A DNA stretch of 64,000 bases from Protostelium mycophagum (lineage: Eukaryota > Evosea > Variosea > Protosteliida > Protosteliaceae): NCBI GenBank assembly GCA_002081555.1, contig KV921225.1:36702-100701 (forward strand). The letters are read 5' to 3'. Position numbers and translations under genes: made by a program. Within the stretch, counting starts at the first letter, position 1. Each line of letters starts with the position of its first letter. The notes beneath the pieces were generated by a model, which saw only the letters and a list, made by a program, of their open reading frames with translations, did not search any database and had not been told where the DNA came from. This document shows, one piece after another, positions 39,355 to 52,853 of this stretch.

Positions 39355-42300
39355 TTATGATACGGGCACTTCTATCGGTTGTATCTGTAAGTTTCTATGC
39401 ACCCTCTGCAACTCATCGTATATCATCTGGATCTGTTGTGACTTGTCTGATTGTCTCTTCAATTCCTTGTCTAAAGCTTCATCTCTGTCTGCATCTTCCT
39501 TCAAAGCTCCTCCCTCCTTCTTTTTTATCAACTTTTGGAATCCCAAGACGAGTTGCATCTCCTGAAATGTTTAGAAGGTGGAATGATGATGAAAGAAATA
39601 TCATACGAAAAATTTGGACACAAACCTGCTCCTTCAGTAATGTGCGCTTTTGCAACTCTAAATCCAAAATAGCTTGCTGTTCTCTCTGCGAAGTCAACTG
39701 CTGTGCTATTCCAGTGATGATGCCAGCCACCGCTTGTCTCTGAGCGTACCATCTCTTCATTGCATCGTTCATGTCAGCGACATCTTGTTTGCATTGTTTG
39801 ATCTTTCTGTTGATATCCTCTGTCTTCCTACTGTTTGCAGCTTTCGCTGTTTCCATATTCTTCGCAACTGCTGTTGGGTCTCTGTCTGCAGGTCAGATGT
39901 CTGTTCAATTAAAAAAATGTACTCGCCTCACAATGACAGACTCACGACGGTCCACACATCGTGTTAGTTCCAAGACATAGTTCTCAGACTGTTTCCTGTA
40001 AATGATCAACACAAGCAACTCATACATCTCATCATCGGATGATCGATTCGCTTACTTGATCTGCACAAGATAATTCTTCATTCTCTGTATGTCCTTGATG
40101 AGAGCTTTTTGTTCGGATGCGCCAATATTGGGGTCTAAGGCTTCTCTTGTCTCTTTGGCCAGCTCGATTTTTCTCTCCCACAGTAAGACGAGGCGTCTAC
40201 AACGGTCAGAAATGTCTCCACTTTGGTTCTATATATAGCCATTTTTGTGCGGCAGAGCCGTTGTACTTGTTTATGGAGGCACACCAGCTCATGAGGGAGA
40301 TATCTTACTGTGCTTCTACGATGTCATGAATGACGTTCTGTTTCTCCTCTCTGAACGTGTCGATCTTTCCTTCCATCTCAACCGCCTGAAATGGTTAAAT
40401 TTGAAATTTGATTTTATGTTTTGGCGGGAATACCTCTTGTCCAGCAGCTTTCAGGTGGTTGTGGAATTCGTTCTCTAAATCGAAATTGCCCTCAGCTAAC
40501 CGAGACTGAAGAGCTCCATTTTTCTCGACGAGCGTATTCAATTTCTGAGATCAGTCAGTGACGCAGGTCTAAGGCTATTTCACTCGTCCTCTTAACATCC
40601 AGAGAAGTGACTATAAATGTGGAGGATCTCACCTGCATGTCGTTCTGCAGCGATTTGATGGTGCTCTCTATCTCCCTGATCTCGTTCTCCTTTTGCTCGG
40701 ACTGGCTCCTGATTCTAAGTTGTTTCTGGTTTAAGACCGTGTACATTCTTTCCATGTCTTGCAGCTCTTCCATCTCTTTCTCTATCTCTTTGTTTTGCTT
40801 CACCAGTTCCATCTGACTGAGATCTTCAGAACTTGTTGATATTTTGATGAATATAAACAACATAGAAGCCAAAAATCTTGCCTTCTAAGCCAATAGTATT
40901 GTAATTCGGTACTCTCTTTGGCTTTCTTGGCGATCTCATTCGTGAGATTGTGAATGGTGGCTTCTAATGGACCCATGTTCTCATCTTGAATGTTGGAGAT
41001 GAGTTGATCGTAACGCTTGTTGAGACGATCCACTTCTGATTGCTTTCGCTCAATCTCATCATGCCTCCTCCGAATTTCAGTTTCGTACCTGCAACAATCA
41101 ATTCTGAAGAACTTGACATATAAAACATAACACTGTGTGTTTTAAATCTCCCAAGTTACCTCTCTACAAGCTGATCTTTTTCTTTGAGACTGGCCAGCAC
41201 TTCGACAGCCTCTTTGTTGGCCTTGGCTATGCGGGTGTTTGTCGCCTGTATGTCCACCTTGATTCTGGCCATTTCATTCTGAAGCTGAGCAATCTGCATC
41301 TCCTTCTCTCTAATGCCGGAGGAAATCTTGACAGCGCCTTGTTCCGTGTTGCTCGCGGATTTCTCCAGTGTTTTTTGAATTTGCAGGTTCTGTGCGATCT
41401 ACAATCGTGTAAATAGAGGGCGTCAATGTTTGTCAGACCTGCTCTTCCAGCTTGATTGTCATGTTGACGATGTTGTCTCCTTCTTTCTGAAGGGCCATAA
41501 CATGCTCCTCCAGACCCTTCCGCTCCTGACATCTGTCAAAATATGTACAGAAACTTATTTCTACAAAATGTCTAATTCAAATGTCACCTGGCGCGTTTTG
41601 TCGAGATAACCCTCTGTTTGCTCCAACGTCTTTTGCAATTGGTTGTATTCGGTGATGAGTGCCTCTCTTCTCTCCTTACTCTTTTCGATCTGTCTTTCTA
41701 AGAACTGGATCTCAGAGTCCACTTTGTTGAGGACGACCGTCAAGTTTTCGTTCTTCTGTTGTTCTGCGATAATTGCCTTCTTAAAATTATTCAACTGTCC
41801 GTTCATGGCTTGTAACTCCTCAGTTAATTTTCTGGGGTTTTTCAGTCGTCAGGATCCTAAAGTCAAGATATCTTGGTAAAATTCTTCATGTAATCTTCAA
41901 GTAAAACTCACGTGTACTCAGTTTGCGTCTCGTGAAGGGCGGAGTCCCTGTGGGCGATTGCGGTCAGACTGCTCTTCCACCGTTGTAGAAGCTGTTTCTT
42001 CTCGAAATAAATGTTTTCCATCTCAGCTGCTGCCTCGGCCAATGTCTCTGCGGCAGCTTTGGTCTCTTGTCGTTGAGCTTGCAATTGGGCTTCCAAAAGA
42101 GCAATTTTATCTTCGAGAACTTTCACTTCGCTGTCATGGTCATCACGATGTAATTCGTTCATTTAATTTTTTATTTTTATTTTACATTTTTAGAGATGAT
42201 TTTCTGTTTAAAAATGATGGACTACCTGTTGAGTCGGTCCACAAGTGCATCTTGTTCAGCTCTAGACTTTTCGATTTTTCCCGTCTCTTCCTCCGCCTTG

Positions 42301-42918
42301 AAAGCTTCTCTCTTCTCAACTTTCAATTTAGAGTCCAATTGTCCTCTATCTGCTTCCAGCTGTGACAGGGCGACATTCAATTTCTCCGCCTCTTTTGAAA
42401 GAGAATCTAATTTCATTTTCTCCAAGCCCATTGCCTCAGTCTTCAAAAGTGAGATTCTTAGACATTTTACGGTGAAAGTGATGATAATGATCAAATGTCA
42501 CATCACCTGTTCTTGATGTGTCTTCTTGAATTGCACCACTCTCTTTTCTGATTCTTCTCTGATCATTTTCAATTTGTTGTGCGATTCTTGCATCTTTTGA
42601 ACATTGGCTTGTACACGTCCGAGCTCCTGTTGTGTGTTGTATAATTCCGCTCCAAGGTCGTCTCTCGCCGCAACCGCTTTCTTCAGAGCTTCATCCTGTC
42701 ATGATGTGAGACATTTCTGTCTATATCAAGGTGATGTCGTCGTTTCTGTTGTGTCTCACCTTTTCTCTGAGCATGAGCTCGATGCGGCCGTTGGCTGCCT
42801 GAAGCTGGCTCGTCAAGGCATCCTGAACTCTCTTGAGGAGCGGCTGTTTATTGTCAGTAGTTCGTCAATATAGACTTCAGACTCGCATTATTTGGGTCGA
42901 GGAAAGGACTGTCAGCCA
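39355..42918 (-). CDS. CCDC40: Coiled-coil protein CCDC40 (FAP172), axonemal 96-nm ruler
   Basis: With CCDC39 this protein sets the 96-nm spacing of dynein arms and radial spokes on ciliary doublets. The minus strand starts MADSPFLDPNNASLK (ATG at 42916-42918) and is coiled coil nearly throughout. Segments with clear family resemblance are LQYYWLRRQ followed by MELVKQNKEIEKEMEELQDM, LLWERKIELAKETREALDPN, IQRMKNYLVQIKKQ, and near the end KRWYAQRQAVAGIITGIAQQ. The protein ends RNLQIQPIEVPVS at 39355. About twelve short introns separate exons, several with TCTACAAC or TGCGGCAGAGCCG motifs. Its presence implies the organism builds motile cilia or flagella at some stage. It is divergent from BRR2 with 286 bases between starts. 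Confidence 0.88.
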
Positions 42919-43204
42919 TGTTGAACGGTGATGTTGTGCTGCGGAATGCTAAGCTAAATTTGTTCCGGCGTGTTGTAAACAGACGATATTTCCAATTCTA
43001 AAGACAATGCACATAGTACAGTTTGAAGGATGCTCTAGTTCATGATGGTCCATAAATGGTGTGTTTGTGCAGCCAGAGAACATCGGTTTCCTTTGCAGTG
43101 GGTCTGAAAAGTTCTGAGAAAAAGAAGCAAAGGCAAAACAATTGACCGTCTACAATGGTTTTGGACTCACGCTCGCATCACAATCCAATCACCCTTCACG
43201 CAAT

Positions 43205-46200
43205 ATGGCCGAGAAACACGCACGTGCCAAGCAGTATGACTACAAGTCAAACTCTAACTTGGTCTTGCAACAGACTGAAAGAGGCCCACGTGAAGCAGAC
43301 GGAGCGACTGGAGAAGTCGAGTCTTTAAAGGGGAAGATAGGGATATCAGACTTTGGCTCAAGAGCTAGGGTTCAGAGAGGAGGAGGTGATACCGACTTCA
43401 CAGATAGATTGAAGAAGGCCCAACAGAAAAAGAAGAAGGATAATGCACCTACCGGAGCACCTACTCTGAAAAAGAGAAAGATAAGTGGTGCTGTGGACTA
43501 TGAGGTGAGCGATATGGTCGTAATTGCCATTTGGAGGACGATATCGGAAATCATCATTGTTATTCTGATAATCATGTGATTAATGGTTATAGGTAGGGCA
43601 GTCCGGTTGGCAGCCAAAAACAAAAGAATCTAGAGCTGCATATGCCAAGATCCTCACATTTTGCCAAGATGGTTTAGGGGACCAACCACAGAGTGTCTTG
43701 CGAGATGCCGCTTTAGAGGTAATCTTTTATTCCCATCAGAATTAGAATAGAGTATTTATCTTTAATCACAGGTCATAGCTACCATCAAAGACGAACGTTT
43801 GAGAGCACCAGAGAAGAAGGCAGAGATCTCAAAGCTTCTCGGCAATGTGAGCTCTGATCTTTTCGCCGATTTACAAGAGTTGGGACGTCGTATCACAGAC
43901 TGGCGTGATGAAGCCGAGGGAGATGATTCTAAAGTGGACGATGAGATGGGAGTAGCTGTCGTCTTTGACGAAGAAGAGGAAGAGGACCCTGATGAGATCA
44001 GAGATGAGAGTGAGGACGAAGCTTCTGACGAAGAGGTATGGATTCATGCAACTGTGGTTGTTTTATTTGGACAAATTGCCACGTGTATTCTTTATGAAGC
44101 ATGTGAAGTGTTGTAATTGAGCTCAAAGTAGTTCGCGATGTTTCATGCAGCTGCTCTTCTGTCCTAAACTTTTACTTTTGTATATCATTCATCTCGAAAG
44201 TTGGCCATTCTGTGATCATTTCGTCATTCTCCTTCATGATCATACACCGATCTCACATTTTCTAGACACATCAAAGCCGTGTGCGCATGGCAGAAGAAGA
44301 TGACCTGGACATGGACGATCCTCTTGCCATCGATGCCAAAGAGATCAGAGCCTTCTGGCTGAAAGGAAAAATCTCCGAGCTGGTGGATCCCGACCCCATC
44401 AATTCACAAAGACTATCGCAAGAGGTGATGGTTATCCTCGAGGTAAGATTTATTTATATTCTAAAATAAAGGTCCATTCCTCTTGGGGAATCTTCTGAGA
44501 AAGTTCGAGAAATGTTCTTTGAAAATTCTCGATGATTTTGTGACCGAAGCCACGTCATTGGGACTTGGATTCATTTGTTGTTCTATAAATAGATGATGAC
44601 GTCATCGCAGAATGGAGATGAGAGACAGTGCGAGAACGAGCTCGTCCAACTTTTGGGTTACGAAAAATTCGACTTCATCAAGGTGAGCCCATCTACAACC
44701 CCCGAATTTCACGGAAATTTCATCTGACATCTGACAGGTCCTCCTGCACAACCGCCTGAAGATTATTTACTGCACAAAGTTGAATCATGCCGAGAATGAC
44801 GAAGAGAGGCAACAAGTAGAAGAGACGATGAGGGCCGACCCACAATTGAAAGTCATTCTCGACGCATTCCTCGGCGCAGATTCGCAGTCTGCGATGAGAC
44901 AGATGCGTAAAGAGGCCAGAGCTATCAAAGTGAAGGGTGCTGGTGCTGAGAACACAGGCAAGTTTTCAGGGAAATTTCATCTTGAAATTGATCCGGCGAA
45001 ACATCTACACAACAAAATGTAGACACGACTTGAGACATTTTGTCCTGTGAACTTGGGTGATTTTATTTGTCGACAAAAATGTCATTGTCTTGCACAAAGT
45101 TTTTTCTGGCTCTCTATATCTTTGGCACGTTGTAGATGCATTTTTCAACGTACTGACTGGTTCTAGATGTTAACCGTACCATGCTAAATCTGGACGATCT
45201 GGCATTCTCCCAGGGATCTCACCTCATGACCAACAAATCTGTAAATCTGCCACCCAACTGCTTCAGAAAAATGATGAAGGGATACGAAGAGGTGACCTTT
45301 CTACACCATTGTAGTCCGTCATTTCACTGCCGTGGCAGTATTTTTCGTCGAATTTTCGCTGAATTTCTGACAGATCCACATTCCAAAACCGGCAAAACCG
45401 GCCCTCGAGCCTGGAGAAAAGCTTGTCGCCATTACTGAGCTTCCCGAATGGGCCCAGAAGGGTTTCACTGGCGTGACACACCTCAACAGAATCCAGGTGA
45501 AAATTCGATGAGATTCCGAAGAGGTCACGTGACTGACTCTATTTATAGAGCAGGCTGTACAGAGCCGCGTTTGAGGGTCACGAGAATTTGTTACTCTGTG
45601 CCCCCACTGGTGCCGGAAAAACAAACGTTGCCATGCTTTGCATTCTGAGGTGATTTTCACATCTACAATCACATCTACAAGCCATGAGAGTATTAGTTTT
45701 GATGACGTCATCGCAGGGAGATCGGAGTTTTATTGGACAAGGAGGGATCTCTGAAGAACCTGAAAATCATTTACGTTGCGCCCATGAAGGCTTTGGTGCA
45801 GGAGATTGTGGGAAATTTCCAGAGCAGGCTCCAAGCCTTTGACATCCAAGTGAAGGAGTTGACAGGTGACGTCAACATGTCTAAGGAGCAGATCCGAGAG
45901 ACCCAAATCATCGTGACCACCCCCGAGAAGGTGATGCCTCGTTGTAGTTGAAGAGTTTCATTCGGATGAAACGGAGAATCTGACTGGTTGTAGTGGGACA
46001 TTATCACCCGAAAGGCTGGAGACCGAACATTCACCCAACTTGTCCGACTCATCATCATCGATGAGATCCATCTTTTACATGATCTGAGAGGACCCGTGCT
46101 GGAGTCTATTGTGGCGAGGACTTTAAGACAAGTAGAATCCACCGCCGAAAATATCCGACTCGTGAGTGAATTTCCCCGAAATTTCCATTTGTTTTCAAGA

Positions 46201-49200
46201 ATGTTTATTTCTGGAGACTCATGACATCTCAGCTCGGACTCTCTGCTACTCTGCCCAACTATCAAGATGTCGCGACTTTCCTCAGGGTCAACCCCTCTGG
46301 TCTCTTCGCATTTGGCGCCAATTTTCGTCCCGTTCCTTTGGAGCAGAAGTACATCGGAGTTACAGAGAAAAAGGCCATAAAGAGGATGCAGGTCATGAAC
46401 GACATCGTATACGAAAAGGTGAGATGTCGATTTTTGGCGGGAAAAATTCAACAAGAAACCTCGAAATCCGGTTGTAGATCCGATTGTAGATTGACATCTC
46501 CAGGTCATGGAGCAAGCCGGAACCAACCAGATCCTCATCTTCTGCCACTCTAGAAAAGAAACAGTCAAGACCGCAAAGGCCATCAGAGACACCGCTCTGC
46601 AGAACGACACTCTGTCCAAGTTTTTGAAAGAAGGATCCGCCTCTACCGCCGTGTTGCAGGAGGAAGCGGGCAGCATAAAGAACCCTGACCTGAAGGATCT
46701 GTTGCCTTTTGGTTTCGGCGTTCATCACGCCGGACTTCAAAGGACGGACAGAACCATGGTGGAGGTCAGTCTCATCACAATGAAACATTGTAGACGGTCG
46801 AGTTTTTGACTACGAGACTTTGAGACCCTCTTTGTATGATTCTGAACATCTCCAGGATCTGTTTGCAGACGGTCACATCCAGGTCTTGGTGTCCACAGCC
46901 ACTTTAGCTTGGGGAGTCAACTTACCCGCCCATACTGTCATCATCAAGGGAACACAGATTTATTCTCCAGAGAAGAGTTCCTGGGTGGAGTTGTCTTATA
47001 TGGACGTGATGCAGGTGAGGTATCGGCGTTGTAGAGGAGGGGTTGACGGTTGTAGATGCTTGGAAGAGCAGGAAGACCACAATACGATACCAGCGGAGAG
47101 GGTGAAATTTCCATGAATTTTTCGCATTCGAAAAAATTTCTCACCAGAAAACAAAGTTTCATTCCAATGAGACTTATAATTCACATTCTGATGCGACCCA
47201 GGTATTATCATCACCACCCATAATGAATTACAATTCTACCTCAGTCTTCTTAACGTGCAGCTGCCCATCGAATCACAGTATATTTCCAAATTGGCAGATA
47301 ACCTCAACGCTGAGGTGGTACTCGGTACCGTCCAGAACGTTGAACAAGCCGTGAGTCTTTGTCTTTTAAGATGATTTTACCTCGAAAGCTGCGGCAGAAA
47401 AACTTTGCATTTATTTGCTCCCGTTGAAATGTCCATCAAAAGCTGCGGCATAGCCGCATCAGAAGAAACTTTGCATTTATATATGTCTGGTTGTGCAAAA
47501 CAACATCCCACCTCTTTTCTGTGTTCCAAGAACAAAGACCGAACCCCAGAAAACTCACCGAAATTTCAGGTCACGTGGCTGTCTTACACGTACTTATACG
47601 TGTGCATGTTGAGAAGTCCACAACTGTACGGAATATCTATAGAGGAGGCGGAGGAAGATCCCAAGTTGCTGCAGAGGCGGCGGGATTTGATTCACTCTGC
47701 AGCCGTAATTCTGGACAAGGCCAATTTGATCCGTTACGATCGCAAGAGCGGAGGTTTCCAGGTAGATTTCACTGAAATTTCCGTCGAATTTCTGATCGAA
47801 AGATGACTGGAATTTCAGGTCACGGATTTGGGACAAGTCGCATCGCATTATTACGTGTCGTACACGTCTATGAACATCTACAACGACCACCTCAAGCCCA
47901 GCACTTCGGAGATTGATTTACTGAGAATATTTTCACTCTCTTCAGAATTTAAATACATCACGGTAAGAGACGAAGAGAAAGAGGAGCTCGAGAAATTACT
48001 CGACAGGTACGATTTAAATTTCAAATTTCAAAAATAACGGACAACAGAGTACCCATTCCAGTGAAGGAGTCTATGGAGGAGCCAACAGCCAAAGTGAACG
48101 TGTTGTTGCAGGCTTATATCTCCAAGCTAAGACTGGAAGGATTCGCCCTCATCTCTGACATGGTTTACGTGACTCAGGTACGCCTCGTTGTAGATGGTCA
48201 AATGTGTAATGATATTTATTTATTTTTCAGAGTGCGGCTAGGTTGTTCAGAGCGCTGTTTGATATTGTTCTGAAGCGTGGGTGGTCCTCTGTCGCCGAGA
48301 AGACATTAGCTCTGTGCAAGATGGTGAGTTTTATTTCTACATCGTTGTAGACCAACACTTTAAATTCTCCGTGAAATCTCCCGGAAAACCAAGTGAAATT
48401 TCCCTGAAATTTCACAGGTTGACAAGAGGATTTGGCCCACACAATCTCCGCTGCGACAGTTTAAGGATGTCGCAGATGAGATCATCAAAAAGATTGAAAG
48501 AAAAGACTTTCCGATGGACAGACTTTACGACCTCAACGCCCAGCAGATCGGAGATCTGATCAATTTCCCACAGCAAGGAAAGAACATCCACAAACTTGTA
48601 CATCAGTTCCCCAAGTTGGAGGTGGGTTTTATTCCGATGAAAATTTCTCATTCGTATGAAACTCGGTTTCTGGGAAATTTCTGACAGAGATCAGGTGACA
48701 GCACATTTCCAGCCCATCACGAGGTCTAACCTCAAAGTTGAGTTACTCATCACCCCCGATTTCCACATGGATGAGAAAGTTCACGGAAATGCCGAAGCTT
48801 TCTGGATCCTCGTCAAGGTAATTATCCCATCTACAACCGCATCTACACTCGAAAAATACACTCATCTACAACCCCATCTACAACGCTGATTTTCGCAGGA
48901 CGTCGACAACGAGAAGATCCTCCATCACGAATTCTTCGTTCTCAAGAGAAAATTCTCGGAAGAAGAGCACAGCGTTAGCTTCACCGTGCCACTCTTTGAC
49001 CCCCTTCACCCACAGTATTACATCACCATCTTATCGGACAGGTGGATTGGCAGTGAGACCACATTACCCCTGTCTTTCAGGTAACAGACGATGAATGTGA
49101 AGCACTCGGGGAAATTGGCGTTGTAGATGGGGTTGTAGATGAGGGATTTTGCGGCAGAGCCGCAGGTGTTTTCTGGTTGCAATCTGCCGCAGTTCAAAAT

Positions 49201-52200
49201 CCCCTTGGTTCTGCGTCAAAATGAGACATCTCAAGAAGGTACTTACGATGTCATAGAAACATCCACCTTCCCGCCAAATTCCACGCTCATACCGATCTCT
49301 TGGATCTTAAGCCTTTGTTGGTCACCGACATAAAGAACAAGGCACACCAGCAGTTGTTCTCTCCTCTTAAGCAGTTCAACGCCATCCAAACACAGGTAAG
49401 ATTTTCCCGCCAAAAGTCCATTTTTAAATCGGAATATCTCAAAAATAAATATAAAAAATTACAGGTTTTCCACAGTCTCTACAACACGGACAACAACACC
49501 CTCGTTGCTTGCCCCACAGGAAGTGGAAAGACAATATGTGCGGAATTCGCCATACTTAGATTATTCGACCAAAAGCCCGACGGAAAGGTCGTCTACATCG
49601 CCCCTGTAGAAGCCGTTGTAAACGAGAAATTCAAGGTGAAATTCCGCGATTTTTTTTCTACAGTTGTAGATCCGATTGTGATTGCTCACATCTGTTCCAG
49701 GAATGGAAGGCAAAATTCGCCCGCCTCCCCCACCTCAATGTACAATGTGAAAAATTGACCGGAGAGTCCTCCGTCGACGTCAAACACCTCGCCAAAAATT
49801 TTATTTTTGCTACACCAGAGAATTGGGATTTAATTTCCCGAAGATGGAAGTCTAGAAAGAACGTCCAGATTGTAGATCTGTTCATTGTAGATGACATCCA
49901 CCTCATCGGGGGCAACACCGGCCCAGTCTTGGAGGTGGGTTTCATTCGAATGAGACTTTTTTGACCGTTGTAGATCGTGTGTTCCAGAACACGTTACATT
50001 TCGTCGCAGACAAAGCACAAGACCAGGATTGTTGCGCTTGGATCCTCTATGGCGAACGCTAAAGACATCGCGGACTGGTTGTTTGTGCCTTCTTCTTGCA
50101 CCTATAACTTCCACCCCAATACCAGACCCTTCCCAATGGAAATACACATCCAAGGTGAGATTTCCATGAAATTTCAAAGATTCGTTGTAGATCTCCAAAA
50201 GTGCACCGCGAAAGTGCCATATAAATAAAATACCACATAAACTTTAGAAGATATTTCGTTGTAGAATCGATTGTAGAATGACATTCCCAGGATTTGACAT
50301 GACCCACTTTGGGTCAAGAGTGATGGCCATGTCCAGACCCACTCTTTACGCAGTCTCCTCGTCTGGTAACGGAAAGCCCACGTTAATATTTGTGCCCAAC
50401 AGAAAGGCCATGAGATCCATTGTGAAGGACTTGATCAAATTCGCGGATCCGGAACAAGCCAACAGAAAGTTCTTAAAGGTAAATTTTCTAAATTTTCGGA
50501 ACTGAATTCGAATCTCATATTGAAAAACTTGATTTTGAAATTTCACTGAAATTTCACAGGTCAATACCGAAGATCTTGAGCCTCATCTTGCCCACGTGAC
50601 GTCATCAGCCCTGAAGGAGTCTCTTTCCGCCGGTATCGGCTTGTACCACGACGCCCTCAGAGACAAAGAGAAGCAAGTGGTCGTCAACTTGTTCAAATCT
50701 GGTGCCACACAAATCCTCGTTGTAGTCTTCGACTTGTGCTGGGAGGTGGGGATTTTATTCAAGAAAGTCGTGTCTCAAAAAATTGAAACGTTGTAGATTG
50801 ACTTCTCCGCTCACTGTGTGATCATCATGGGCACTCAATACTACGACGGAACTGAACATCGCCATACCGGTATGCCCGAAATTTCCTCGAAATCTCGCTG
50901 AAATTTCACAGACTATTCCATCACGGACGTGCTGCAGATGACAGGTAGATGTTGTGGAGAAGGTGAGGAGCTCGGGAAGTGCATCATCTACACTTTCGGA
51001 CCTAAGAAAGAATATTACAAGAAATTTCTGCACGAGCCACTGCCTGTAGAGAGCCATTTGGACCACTTCTTGGTGGACACCGTGAATGTGAGATTTCCGC
51101 GAAATTTCGTGATTATATCGTTGTAGATGGTGAGTTGGCTGAAAAAATGCAGGCTGAAGTTGCGGCCAAGACGATCACAGATACACAAGATGCTGTGGAT
51201 TACCTCACTTGGACATTTATGTACCGCAGACTTACCATGAATCCCAACTACTACAACTTGCAGGTATTTATTTCATCACTGTTGTAGATGCCCACCTTTA
51301 ATATCGTTTTTCAAAGATATAATTCATTCTTTATTTCAAAATTCTAGACTCGTCCATCTACAACGATGTAGATATTAACAGAATACAGGGAGCCACCACA
51401 GAGCACGTCTCTGACCATCTCTCTGAGCTTGTAGAGAACACCCTGCAACAGCTGTCAGACTCCAAGATGATTTCGATAGAGAACGATGTGGACGTCAAAT
51501 CACTTAACTTGGGACTTATCGCGTCATTCTACAACTTGTCGTACACTACCGTGGAGTTGTTTAGCTCCTCGCTGAAGGCAAAGACCAAGCTGAAGGGTGA
51601 GTGTTCGTTTCCGTTCGTCTACAACTGTGTAATCTACTGGGAACATGAGAGTCCATCTACAACGATGTAGAACTGAATTAAGATAGGACTCATCGAGATA
51701 TTGTGCAGTGCGGCAGAGTACCACAATATTCCTTTGAGACAAGGAGAAGACAAGGTGCTGAGAGAATTTGGAAAGCATTTGCCCATGAAGCTGGAGAAGC
51801 CAGTGTGGCACTCTCTCTTGACTAAAGTAAACGTCTTATTGCAATGCCACTTTTCAAGGAAGAGACTCACTCCAGAATTGGAGTTGGACACACAGAACGT
51901 AAGTATTCTTCATCTACATACAATGATATTTTGGATTTCTAAAAATAGAACTGAGCGAAATTAACTCGTTGTAGATTGTCGGACAAGGAGTGAAGATCTG
52001 TCAAGCTATGGTCGATGTGATCTCCTCCTCTTCCCATCTGTCCCCCGCCCTTGCGGTGATGGAGCTGTCACAGATGATCACCCAAGCTGTTTGGAACGAC
52101 GATTCTCCATTGAGACAGGTGAGATATCTCATAATGACATCTTCATGTGACATCATCATCTTTGAATCTACTCACATTAACCCCAGATCCCACACTTCAC

Positions 52201-52853
52201 TTCTGAGCTTATCGAACTGTGCAAGGAGAATGACATCACCAGTGTCTTCGACTTGACTGAGGCAGAGGACGACCAGAGAAGCAAGGTGATGCCCAAGGAC
52301 AGCAAGAAGGTCAACGATATCATCAGGTAGATCTAAACTTCACTCGTTCTACAACGATGTAGATACCTGATCGCCATTCCAGATTCTGCAACAGATACCC
52401 AGATATAGAGGTCGAGATGGACTTGTCAGAGACAAAGGTCGCAGCAGGAGACGCGGTCCAAGTCCAAGTCCAGTTGAAGCGTAACATTGAGGAAGAGACA
52501 CCAGGGCCCATCATCGCTCCATTCTTCCCCAAGGAGAAGACCGAAGAATGGTGAGACCTGAATTTAGAAAAATATTTTTCTAATCGGAAAATGGAAATTT
52601 CAAAAAAATTGGATTTTTTCTAAATTTTTACAGGTGGGTTCTGATCGGTGACAAGAAGAACAATTCACTTCTCTGCATCAAGAGAGTTGTCATCGAAAAG
52701 GAGAAGTCCATTGAGCTGGAGTTCAACGCACCAGAAGAGCCTGGAAAGCATGACCTCAAACTCTTCCTCATGTGCGACTCTTATGCTGGTTGTGATCAAG
52801 AGATTGATGTGAAGATCGAAGTGGAAGATGGACCTGTCAAAATGGAAGAATGA
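43205..52853 (+). CDS. SNRNP200: Pre-mRNA-splicing helicase BRR2 (U5 snRNP 200 kDa, SNRNP200)
   Basis: Ski2-like RNA helicase of the U5 snRNP that unwinds U4/U6 to activate the spliceosome. The ATG at 43205 gives [20 protein letters not shown], the family start. Cassette 1 (about 45480-49090) has Walker [14 protein letters not shown], the DEIH box ([19 protein letters not shown]), motif [56 protein letters not shown] and motif [16 protein letters not shown]; a Sec63 unit follows ([26 protein letters not shown]-type [27 protein letters not shown]). Cassette 2 (about 49480-52850) has [56 protein letters not shown] and [13 protein letters not shown], then a second Sec63 unit ([29 protein letters not shown]). 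It ends at 52853. Cassette 2 has lost canonical motifs III and VI, as expected of a pseudo-helicase. About 25 or more introns carry the motif families described under findings. Confidence 0.96.
47385..47480. repeat. Duplicated GCGGCA-hairpin unit in a BRR2 intron
   Basis: AAAGCTGCGGCAGAAAAACT plus TTGCATTTAT (47385-47414) recurs at about 47438-47480 as AAAAGCTGCGGCATAGCCGC followed by ATCAGAAGAAACTTTGCATTTAT. The second copy holds the palindromic core GCGGCATAGCCGC. Confidence 0.75.
48336..48351. repeat. Perfect hairpin TCTACATCGTTGTAGA in a BRR2 intron
   Basis: Six-base stem with a TCGT loop, shortly after the donor site of the intron following the exon ending LALCKM. Confidence 0.75.
51356..51373. 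repeat. Perfect hairpin ATCTACAACGATGTAGAT in a BRR2 intron
   Basis: Seven-base stem, four-base loop, just upstream of the 3' splice site preceding [14 protein letters not shown]. Confidence 0.75.
51656..51671. repeat. Perfect hairpin TCTACAACGATGTAGA in a BRR2 intron
   Basis: Six-base stem, close to the 3' splice site before [13 protein letters not shown]. Confidence 0.75.
52348..52363. repeat. Perfect hairpin TCTACAACGATGTAGA in a BRR2 intron
   Basis: It lies in the 56-base-scale intron between VNDIIR and FCNRYPD, occupying its middle. Confidence 0.75.

Noticed and set aside
45771-46676. 301-codon open frame on the minus strand
   Set aside because: It lies opposite BRR2 helicase exons and introns and has no recognisable domain; it is a shadow of the sense coding sequence.
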